Positions 16,764 through 26,886 of a stretch of DNA of 64,000 nt are shown one piece after another. A program made the translations under genes and the position numbers. The stretch spans positions 124,001 through 188,000 of the forward strand of contig DASREE010000017.1 of assembly GCA_035652235.1 (NCBI GenBank), given 5' to 3'. Positions within the stretch are counted from its first letter, which is position 1; each line of letters opens with the position of its first letter. This DNA is from PALSA-612 sp035652235. Lineage in GTDB: Bacteria; Actinomycetota; Thermoleophilia; Gaiellales; Gaiellaceae. The notes beneath the pieces are model-generated. The model was not told the origin of the DNA, searched no databases, and was given only the letters and a program-made list of their open reading frames with translations.

Positions 16764-16779
16764 GGCCCGCCCGCGGGCC
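16764..16779. terminator. Bidirectional terminator-like hairpin
   Basis: GGCCCGC and GCGGGCC arms separated by CC begin directly after the ATPase stop and fill the 19-bp gap to the convergent response-regulator stop. There is no U-tract, as is common in high-GC genomes. Confidence 0.5.
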
Positions 16780-16782
16780 GCG

Positions 16783-17451
16783 TCAGCGCTCGACCACCTG
16801 CTCGCCGTCGAGCAGGCCGTGCTCGATCGCGTAGCGCACGAGCTCGGCGCGGGTCGCGAGGCGAAGCTTCTGCATGATGTGCGCCCGGTGCGTCTCCGCC
16901 GTCCGCACGGAGATGTACAGCATCTTCGCGATCTCCTGGTTCGTGTGGCCGAGGGCGAGGAGGCGCATCACCTCGCGCTCGCGCTCGGAGAGCGGATCCT
17001 CGTCTGCTCGCCGCCGCTCCTCGGCCTCGGCGGCGGCGAGCCTCGCGCCGAGCGCGGGGTGCACGTAGCGGCGGCCGTCCGCCACCTCTCGTACCGCCGC
17101 CACCAGCTCGGTGTCGGCGGCCTCCTTGAGCACGTAGCCGGAGGCGCCGGCGGAGAACGCCTCGCGGACGTAGTGCGGGTCGTCCTGCATGGACAGGACG
17201 AGGAGCTTCGCCGACGGCGCCTCCTTGAGCACCGCCGGCGTGCCCTCGATCCCGCTCGGTCCCGGCAGGGCCACGTCCATCAGGATCACGTCCGGCTTGC
17301 ACACCCGCGCCTCCAGCACGGCCTCCCCGACCGTGCCCGCCTCGCCGACCACCTCCAGGTCGGTCTCCGCGTCGAGGAGCATGCGCAGTCCGGAGCGGAC
17401 GACGGCGTGGTCGTCGACGATGAGGATGCGGGTCGTGTGCTTCTTGCTCAT
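16783..17451 (-). CDS. NarL/LuxR-family response regulator
   Basis: A 222-residue regulator: receiver domain (ILIVDDHAVVRSGLRMLL, phosphoaspartate in VILMDVALPGPSG, KEAADTELV) and a C-terminal LuxR helix-turn-helix (LSEREREVMRLLALGHTNQEIAKML then SVRTAETHRAHIMQKL). It resembles DevR/DosR and LiaR types. The ATG overlaps the stop of the GAF-domain kinase gene (ATGA), which is clearly its partner. It ends 20 bases from the convergent ATPase gene. Confidence 0.93.
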   Translation of the reverse strand: MSKKHTTRILIVDDHAVVRSGLRMLLDAETDLEVVGEAGTVGEAVLEARVCKPDVILMDVALPGPSGIEGTPAVLKEAPSAKLLVLSMQDDPHYVREAFSAGASGYVLKEAADTELVAAVREVADGRRYVHPALGARLAAAEAEERRRADEDPLSEREREVMRLLALGHTNQEIAKMLYISVRTAETHRAHIMQKLRLATRAELVRYAIEHGLLDGEQVVER

Positions 17452-19115
17452 GCCGGGGGAAGCGGAACCTCGGCCACGATAGTCGTCCCGGCGCCCTGCG
17501 TCGACTCGATCGACAGCTTCCCGTCGAGCAGGCGGAGCCGCTCGCGCATCCCCACGAGCCCCAGCCCGCGCCCGTCGGTGCCCTTCGACTCGAAGCCGCG
17601 GCCGTCGTCCTCGATGATCGCCGTCACCGCGTCCGGCTTGCGCGCGAGGACGACGCTCACCCGCGACGCACCCGCGTGCTTGACGACGTTCGTCAGCCCC
17701 TCCTGCACGATCCGGTACAGGGCCGTCTCGATCTCGCCCGTCAGCCGCTCGCCCGTCAGCGTCTGCTCGAAGTCGACGGCGATCCCCGTCTGCTCCGAGA
17801 ACGTCTCCGCAAGCCGCTCGATCGCGGGCACGAGGCCGAAGTCGTCGAGCGCCTTCGGCCGCAGCTCGACGGCGAGCCGCCGCACGCCCTGCAGGGTGTC
17901 GACGACGAGCTCCCGGAGCGAGGCGGCGCCGGCCTTCGCCTCCTCCAGCGTCTTCGCCTCCTCGAGCGACCTGAGCCCGAGCAGGACCGAGGTCAGCGCC
18001 TGTCCGGTCTCGTCGTGCAGCTCGCGCGCGAGCCGGCGGCGCTCGAGCTCCTGCGCGGTGACGACGCGCCGCAGCGAGTCGCGTACCACCCGCTCGGAGA
18101 TGTCGACGGCGACCGCGGCGCGCTGCGCGAACGACTCCGCGAGGCGCACGTCCTCGTCGGTGAAGGACACGTCGGCGCCGGTCTTGTCGTGCGCGACCAT
18201 GACGCCGATCGGGCGGCCGCGGGCGATGAGCGGCACGTACAGCGCGGTGATCGCGCCGATCTTGCGCGCGACGTCCTGGTCGACCTCGGGGTCGTCGAGC
18301 AGCGCGTCGACGCGCTCGCTGCGACGCCGTGTGAGCACGCGCCCGCTCTTCGAGTTGGGCGCGGGCAGGCGGAGGTCGAGCAGGCTCTCGGCCCCCTCCC
18401 CGTCCGCCGCGGCCACTCGCAGCAGGTCTGTCTCGGCCGGGAGCAGGATGATGACGAGCCGCGCCTCGACGAGCTCGCGCAGCCTCGACGCGACCAGCGC
18501 GAGCAGGCGCGGCAGCTCGAACTCGCCGACGAGCTGCTGCCCGACCTCGTCCAGCGACTCGAGCTGCCGAAGCCAGCGCGTCGCCGACTCGTACAGGCGG
18601 GCGTTCTCGATCGCGACCGCAGCCTGCGCGGCGAGCAGCGTGACGAGCTCCTCGTCCTCCTCGGTGAAGTCCTCGCCGCCCGCCTTGTCGGTCAGGTACA
18701 GGTTGCCGAACACGACCCCGCGCAGCCGTACGGGCACGCCCAGGAAGGTGCGCATCTCCGGGTGGTAGGGCGGGAAGCCGACCGAGCGCGGGTCCTGGGT
18801 CAGGTCGTGCAGGCGCAGAGGGCGCGCCTCGTGGATGAGCACGCCGAGGATGCCCCGTCCGCGCGGCGGGTCGCCGATCGCCCGGTGCGTCTCGTCGTCG
18901 ACGCCGACCGTGAGGAAGCGCTCGAGCTCGCGGCCGGTGCGGTCGATGACGCCGAGCGCGCCGTAGCGAGCGCCGGTGAGGGCGACGGCGGTCTCGATCA
19001 GCTTGTGGAGGACCGCGTCCAGCGAGAGCTGGGAGGTGATGGCGATGCCGGCTTCGACGAGCGCGCGCTGACGGAGCCCGGTCTCGCTCGCATCGACTTC
19101 TGGCATCGCCGACAT
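17448..19115 (-). CDS. GAF-GAF HisKA_3 sensor kinase (DevS/NarX-like)
   Basis: A 555-residue soluble-looking kinase. GAF1 at about 25-170 (ALTGARYGALGVIDRTG, FLGVPVRLRGVVFGNLYLTDK), GAF2 at about 190-345 (IGAITALYVPLIARGRPIGV), then HisKA_3 with the phosphorylated His in RRLARELHDETGQALTSVLL and a HATPase (EGLTNVVKHAGASR, IIEDDGRGF, GLGLVGMRERL). The architecture matches DevS/DosS redox or gas sensors, but haem ligation was not verified. There is no transmembrane segment, so the signal is cytoplasmic. It is translationally coupled to the NarL-type regulator. Confidence 0.92.
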   Translation of the reverse strand: MSAMPEVDASETGLRQRALVEAGIAITSQLSLDAVLHKLIETAVALTGARYGALGVIDRTGRELERFLTVGVDDETHRAIGDPPRGRGILGVLIHEARPLRLHDLTQDPRSVGFPPYHPEMRTFLGVPVRLRGVVFGNLYLTDKAGGEDFTEEDEELVTLLAAQAAVAIENARLYESATRWLRQLESLDEVGQQLVGEFELPRLLALVASRLRELVEARLVIILLPAETDLLRVAAADGEGAESLLDLRLPAPNSKSGRVLTRRRSERVDALLDDPEVDQDVARKIGAITALYVPLIARGRPIGVMVAHDKTGADVSFTDEDVRLAESFAQRAAVAVDISERVVRDSLRRVVTAQELERRRLARELHDETGQALTSVLLGLRSLEEAKTLEEAKAGAASLRELVVDTLQGVRRLAVELRPKALDDFGLVPAIERLAETFSEQTGIAVDFEQTLTGERLTGEIETALYRIVQEGLTNVVKHAGASRVSVVLARKPDAVTAIIEDDGRGFESKGTDGRGLGLVGMRERLRLLDGKLSIESTQGAGTTIVAEVPLPPA

Positions 19116-19248
19116 TCTGGCGTACGGGCGGCCTCGTGGCGACCGGCGCTGCCCGCCGCGGGGTCAGCCGAGCGTGCCTGACGCTGTGCGCCCGATCGCC
19201 CCGAACCGGGTCGGCCGGCCGCCCCCGCCGACGTGCGGCAGGCGCCGC

Positions 19249-21975
<2,727 letters not shown>

Positions 21976-22070
21976 GTCTCGATTCAATCACAACGCTCCC
22001 GGGCGACTGCGGCGCCCGCCGTCTCGTCGCCGGAGGCAGCCGGCGGCCTGGGGCGGCTACGATCCCGCCG

Positions 22071-24800
22071 ATGCCCCGGGTGGCCGAGTTCACGCTCGAC
22101 GGCCGTCGCCTGTCCGCGCCGGAGGGCGAGCTGCTCGTGCACGCGGCCGCGCGGCACGGCGTCTTCATCCCCACGCTCTGCCACGACGGCAGGCTCGACC
22201 CCTACGGCGGCTGCCGCATGTGCCTCGTCGAGCTGGAGGGCGCGCCGCGGCCCGTGCCGGCCTGCGCGCAGCGGGTGCGGGAGGGCATGGTCGTGTCCAC
22301 GAACGGGTCCGCCGCGACGCTGCGGCGGACGCTGACCGAGATGCTGCTCGCCGAGCACCTGAGCCCGAATCCGGGCGGCCGGCCGAACGAGCTCGTCGAC
22401 CTGGCCGAGGAGCTCGGCGCGCAGGCGCCGTTCCTGCTCCCGGACGCCGGCCGCGAGCCCTACTCGGACCGGAACCGCCTCATGGGCTACGACCCGGACG
22501 CCTGCATCCTCTGCAACCGCTGCGTCCGCTACACGCAGGAGGTGATGCAGTGCTCGGCGCTCGTCTTCGAGGGGCGCGGGGCGAAGGCGCGCGTCGTCCC
22601 CACGCACGGCGCCTCCTGGCTCGACACCGAGTGCGAGCTGTGCGGGGGCTGCCTGTCCGTGTGCCCGACGGGCGCCATCCACGAGAAGTTCCTGGCCGGC
22701 GCTCCCGCCGGGCACGAGCGGGAGCTCGCCAGGGTGAAGACGACGTGCACGTTCTGCGGCGTCGGCTGCCAGGTCGACCTCAACGTCGACCCCGAGACGG
22801 AGCGGATCGTCAAGGTCACCTCCGACCCGTCCTACGTCCCGAACGAGGGCAACCTGTGCGTCAAGGGCCGTTTCGCCTTCACCTTCGTCCACCACCCGGA
22901 CCGGCTGACGACACCGCTCGTGCGCGGCGCGGACGGCGAGCTGCACGAGGCCGACTGGGATACGGCGCTCGCGGCGGCCGCGGACGGCCTCGCCCGCGTG
23001 CGCGAACGGCATGGGCCGCAGTCGATCGGCGTGCTCGCCTCGGCGCGGCTGACGAACGAGGAGAACTACCTGCTGCAGAAGCTCGCGCGGGGCGTGATCG
23101 GGACGAACTCGATCCACTCGTGCGAGGCGACCTGACACGCGCCGACCTTGTACGGCCTGGTCAGGTCGTTGGGCAGAGGAGCAAGCACCAACTCGATCCC
23201 GGAGATCGAGAACGCCCGCTTCCTGCTCGTGATCGGCTCGAACACGACGGAGGCCCACCCCGTGCTCGCGCTGCGCATGAAGAAGGCGGTGCGCAAGGGC
23301 GCGCGGCTCGTCGTCTGCGACCCGCGCCGGATCTGGCTGACGAAGATCGCCACGCGCCATCTGCAGCTTCGCCCCGGAACCGACGTGTGGCTGGTGAACG
23401 CGATGCTGCACGTGATCTTCGCCGAGGGGCTCGAGGACGCCGCCTACCTGGCCGAGCACGCCGAGGGTGCCGACGCGGTGCGGGAGATCGTCGCCCGCTA
23501 CCCGCCGGAGGTGGCCGAGCAGGTGACGGGCGTGCCGGCCGAGGACATCCGGACGACCGCCCGCGAGTACGCGACGGAGCGACACGCGGCCGTCTTCTAC
23601 ACGCTCGGCATCACCGAGCACGCGTGCGCGGTCGACAACATCTGGGCGCTCTCCAACCTCGTGCTCGCCACCGGCCACCTCGGCTACGAGTCGACCGGGC
23701 TGAACGCGCTGCGCGGCCAGAACAACGTGCAGGGGCTGAACGACTCCGGTGCGAACCCCGCCTACTTCCCCGGCTACCAGCCCGTCGACGATCCGGAGGT
23801 GCGGCGGAAGTTCGCGCAGGCCTGGGGGGTGCCGGTGCCGGAGACGCCCGGCTACCGGCTCGACCAGATGATGTCCGGCATGCACGACGGGCGGATCAAG
23901 GCGCTCTACCTGGTCGGCGAGAATCCCGCGCAGACCGAGCCGAACGCGCGCCACGTCGAGGAGGGTTTCGAGCACCTCGAGTTCGTCGTCGCCCAGGACC
24001 TGTTCCTGAACGACACGACCCGCAAGTACGCGGACGTCGTCTTCCCGGCCTCGAGCTTCGCCGAGAAGGACGGCACGTTCACGAACACCGAGCGGCGGGT
24101 GAACCGGGTGCGCGCCGCCGTGCCGTGCCCGGGCAACGCCCGCGTCGACCGCGAGATCGTGATCGACCTCGCCCGCGCGCTCGGGGCTGACTGGCCCGAC
24201 TACCCGGACGCGGAGGCGGTGTGGAACGAGCTCGCCGATCTCTCGCCCAACTGGTACGGGATTCGCTACGACCGGATCGAGGACGTCGGGCTGCAGTGGC
24301 CCTGCCTCGACCGCGACGACCCCGGCTCGCAGTTCCTGCACGCCCAGGGGCCCGCGCGCGCCAACGGCAAGGGCAAGCTGTGGCCGGTCGAGTACCAGCC
24401 GCCGATCGAGCTTCCGGACGCGGACTACCCGCTGACGCTCTCCACCGGCCGGACGCTCTACCACTACAACTCGGCGACGATGACCATGCGCGAAGCCGGG
24501 ATTGTGGACAAGCAGGAGGACCCGTTCTTCGAGATCTCGGCGGAGGATGCCTCGGCGCTCGGCCTCGCCGACGGCGACTGGGCGCGCCTCGTGTCGCGCC
24601 GCGGCGACCTCGAGGCCCGCGCGCGGATCACCGACCGCGTCTACCCGGGGCTCGTCTGGATGGCGCTCCACTTCGCCCAGGCGAAGGTGAACTGGCTCAC
24701 GCACGACGTCGGCGACCCGTTGATCGGGACACCGGAGTACAAGGTCTGCGCGGTCAGGGTGGAGCCCCTGCGCCCCGCGGCGCGGGCGGCGGCGCGCTAG
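22071..24800 (+). CDS. fdhA: Formate dehydrogenase alpha subunit with in-frame UGA (selenocysteine)
   Basis: A molybdenum (or tungsten) bis-MGD formate dehydrogenase catalytic subunit of 909 residues when TGA 23133-23135 (codon 355) is read as selenocysteine. Both flanking open stretches are in the same frame, and the context ...HSCEAT-U-HAPTLYG matches the U/C-H-x-P active site of FdhF-type enzymes. N-terminal modules: [2Fe-2S] cysteines C37, C48, C51, C65; two 4Fe-4S ferredoxin motifs at C145/148/151/161 and C188/191/194/198; the Mo-domain cluster C226/229/233/263. The H-x3-C-x2-C-x5-C cluster usual in NAD-linked FdhA is absent (EHLSPNPGG at 95-103). ATG 22071 follows TACGAT by 7 bases (leaderless). 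A plain gene caller would split it into two ORFs. Confidence 0.9.
23136..23175 (+). promoter_or_regulatory. Putative bacterial SECIS element
   Basis: The 40 bases right after the UGA codon contain a perfect 6-bp stem, CGACCT (23143-23148) with AGGTCG (23163-23168), closing a 14-base loop. Bacterial SECIS hairpins bound by SelB lie in exactly this position. The loop's G/U recognition bases cannot be confirmed by eye. Confidence 0.5.
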
Positions 24801-24822
24801 CGACCTCGGACGAGCCCGCCGC

Positions 24823-25482
24823 TCAGGCGCCGCCCTGAGAGCCGGTGGGCGGCGAGGCTCGCAGCGCGCGCGGGCGGCCCCTTCCCGGCCCGGCGAGCGC
24901 GCTCTCGACGAGCGTCCGGGCCGCCCACTCGAGCGCGTCGAGCGCGCGCTCCCGAGGCAGGCGCGCGATGTCCTGCATCACGACGACCGGGTCGATGCCG
25001 AGGAAGAGCGCGAGCGCCGTCGTCAGGCGTTCGTAGGCGACGGGGTCGAGGTCGTCACGGAGGGGCGCCAGCGCCTGCTCGATCCAGCCGAGACGGTGCC
25101 CGGGGCGACGGACGCCCGTACCCGGGTCGAGCGAGAGGCGGAGGATCATGCGCAGCGGTTGCTCGTGATCGTAGGCCCACTCGGCGACGCGGCGGACGAG
25201 CCGGCCGACGGCCTCGGATGGGGGCAAGCCGTCCGGGGCCTCGTCGAGAGGCGAGAGCGGGCCGCCGACCGCGAACAGCGCCACCTCGGCGAGCAGCATC
25301 TCCTGGCTCGGGAAGTAGCGGTAGGCGGTCGCGCGGGAGACCTGGGCCGCCTCGGCCACCTCGGCGACGGTCGGCGTCCGTCCTTCGCGCAGGAGCGCGG
25401 CGGCCGCGGCGACGAGGTCGCGGCGCGTCCGATGCCGCTGCCGCTCCCGGCCGCGGGGACGGCTCTCTTGACGTGCGTCCAT
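24823..25482 (-). CDS. TetR-family transcriptional regulator
   Basis: A 219-residue TetR-type repressor. The N-terminal helix-turn-helix reads TPTVAEVAEAAQVSRATAYRYFPSQEMLLAEV; the C-terminal ligand-binding part is mostly helical and ends in an Arg/Pro-rich tail. A TATTAA box lies 6 bases before the ATG, so it is probably leaderless and sits in an AT-rich divergent promoter region shared with the SnoaL-like gene, the most likely target. It ends just after the formate dehydrogenase stop, convergent to it. Confidence 0.88.
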   Translation of the reverse strand: MDARQESRPRGRERQRHRTRRDLVAAAAALLREGRTPTVAEVAEAAQVSRATAYRYFPSQEMLLAEVALFAVGGPLSPLDEAPDGLPPSEAVGRLVRRVAEWAYDHEQPLRMILRLSLDPGTGVRRPGHRLGWIEQALAPLRDDLDPVAYERLTTALALFLGIDPVVVMQDIARLPRERALDALEWAARTLVESALAGPGRGRPRALRASPPTGSQGGA

Positions 25483-25576
25483 CGTCTCTTAATAATACGT
25501 CAGGCTCTCTATACGACTCTAGTCTCATCATAAGATGTTCGTCCCAGGAAGACGCTCGTCCAGGAAGGAGGGCACG
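25483..25576. promoter_or_regulatory. AT-rich divergent promoter region
   Basis: The 94 bp between tetR (minus) and the SnoaL-like gene (plus) are conspicuously AT-rich. A TATTAA box serves tetR; TAAGAT-like and TATACG boxes face the other way; GACT-CT-AGTC inverted arms at the centre could be the TetR operator. An AAGGAGGG ribosome site precedes the plus-strand gene. Confidence 0.45.
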
Positions 25577-26014
25577 ATGGAGCGGGAGCAGATGGATCGG
25601 CTGATCGAGGCGCACATCGCGGCCGAGATGGCGGGTGACACCGCCGGCTGCGTGGCGATGTACACGGATGACGTCGAGCACGACGTCGTCGGCGCGCCGC
25701 ATGGGCCGCTCCGGGGGCGGGACGCGGCGAAGGGCTTCTACGAGCAGCTCGTCCGAGACATCACGACCGAGGCGATGACGCCCACGCGCCGCTACTACGG
25801 CGACGACTTCTGCGTCCTGGAGCACCTCTGGACGGGGACGGTGCCCGGCTCGTTCCTCGGCCTCCCCGGCAACGGGCGACGGATCTCGTTCCGGCTGCTC
25901 CACGTCTGGGAGTTCCGCGACGGCCGCATCAGCCGCGAGAACGTCTGGCTGGACAGCGGCAGCATCGTCCACCAGCTGACGGCGCCGGAGCCGGCCGAGG
26001 CGCTCGCCCAGTAG
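25577..26014 (+). CDS. SnoaL/NTF2-like ester-cyclase-family protein
   Basis: A 145-residue single-domain protein with the SnoaL-like NTF2 fold: IEAHIAAEMAGDTAGCVAMYTDDVEHDVVG, RDAAKGFYEQLV, TGTVPGSFLGLPGNGRRISFRLLHVWEFRDGRISRENVWLD. Members include polyketide cyclases, but most act on unknown substrates. ATG 25577 is preferred over an upstream in-frame ATG because AAGGAGGG lies just before it. It is divergent from a TetR repressor that probably controls it. Confidence 0.8.
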   Translation: MEREQMDRLIEAHIAAEMAGDTAGCVAMYTDDVEHDVVGAPHGPLRGRDAAKGFYEQLVRDITTEAMTPTRRYYGDDFCVLEHLWTGTVPGSFLGLPGNGRRISFRLLHVWEFRDGRISRENVWLDSGSIVHQLTAPEPAEALAQ

Positions 26015-26136
26015 AGGGAGGAGACGCTCGCCGGCGACCGCTGGACGAAGCGCTGGCATCCCCTCCTGGGCGGCAGCGTCCGAGGCCGGGCCCGACGTCG
26101 CCAGCGGGCGCGGCCGCTGCCGTATCGTCTTGCGCG

Positions 26137-26886
26137 ATGGCAGCCGCGTCCGAGCCCGACTCGCTCGCGCCCGAGGTGGTCGAGCCGCTCCTGCGCGGCC
26201 GTTTCGGGCATCCCTACCGGTACGCGGACGAGGCCGAGACGACGCAGGCCATGCTCCAGCCGGACGACCCGGAGGGGGCGACGGCCGTCGCCGACTTCCA
26301 GACGGCGGGGCGGGGCCGGCTCGGCCGTCGCTGGACGGCGCCGGCGGGCAGCTCGCTCATGACCTCGATCCTCCTACGCCCCCCGCCCAGCTCCCCGATC
26401 GCGCAGCTCTCGCTCGTCGCCGGCCTTGCCACCGCCGAGACGGTCGAGCAGGCGCTCGACCTCTCCGTCCAGATCAAGTGGCCGAACGACGTCATGGTCG
26501 ACCGCCGCAAGGTCGCGGGTGTGCTGGCGGAGGCGCGCGACGACGTGGTCGTTCTCGGCATCGGGATCAACGTCAACCAGACGGCCGGGGAGCTGCCGGC
26601 GGACGCGCGCCTACCGGTCGCGTCGCTGCGCACCGTCGACGGCGTCGTGCGCGAGCGGGCGCCGCTTCTTGCCGATCTCATCGTGCGGCTCGAGCGCGCC
26701 TACGGCGCCTGGCTCGCCGGCGGGCTCGACGCCGTCTTCGACGGGATCGGCTCGCGCGACTTCCTGCGCGGCCGCCGCGTGCGCGTGGACGGGGTGGAGG
26801 GCGTCGCGGGCGGGCTCGACCGCCGCGGCCGGCTGCTCGTGGGCGGCCACCCCGTCGAGTCGGGGGAGGTGCAGCTCGTCCGCTGA
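26137..26886 (+). CDS. birA: Biotin-[acetyl-CoA-carboxylase] ligase
   Basis: A 249-residue class I biotin protein ligase without the N-terminal repressor helix-turn-helix of E. coli BirA. Catalytic motifs: EAETTQAML, QTAGRGRLGRRW (biotinyl-AMP loop), SLMTSILLRP, IKWPNDVMVDRRKVAGVLAE, VLGIGINVNQ. The small C-terminal SH3-like domain closes the protein (RGRRVRVDGVEGVAGGL). It modifies acyl-CoA carboxylase carrier domains. ATG 26137 lies 8 bases after TATCGT (leaderless). Its last 276 bp are overlapped in antisense by the open tail of the MMPL transporter. Confidence 0.93.
   Translation: MAAASEPDSLAPEVVEPLLRGRFGHPYRYADEAETTQAMLQPDDPEGATAVADFQTAGRGRLGRRWTAPAGSSLMTSILLRPPPSSPIAQLSLVAGLATAETVEQALDLSVQIKWPNDVMVDRRKVAGVLAEARDDVVVLGIGINVNQTAGELPADARLPVASLRTVDGVVRERAPLLADLIVRLERAYGAWLAGGLDAVFDGIGSRDFLRGRRVRVDGVEGVAGGLDRRGRLLVGGHPVESGEVQLVR

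Noticed and set aside
23133..23135. TGA as a genuine stop splitting the formate dehydrogenase into a pseudogene
   Set aside because: Frame and family similarity continue unbroken, the stop falls exactly on the active-site position, a hairpin follows and selD is present.
21984..24704. 906-codon minus-strand open frame opposite the formate dehydrogenase
   Set aside because: His/Val/Arg-rich antisense shadow with no domain; the plus strand carries clear Fe-S and Mo motifs.
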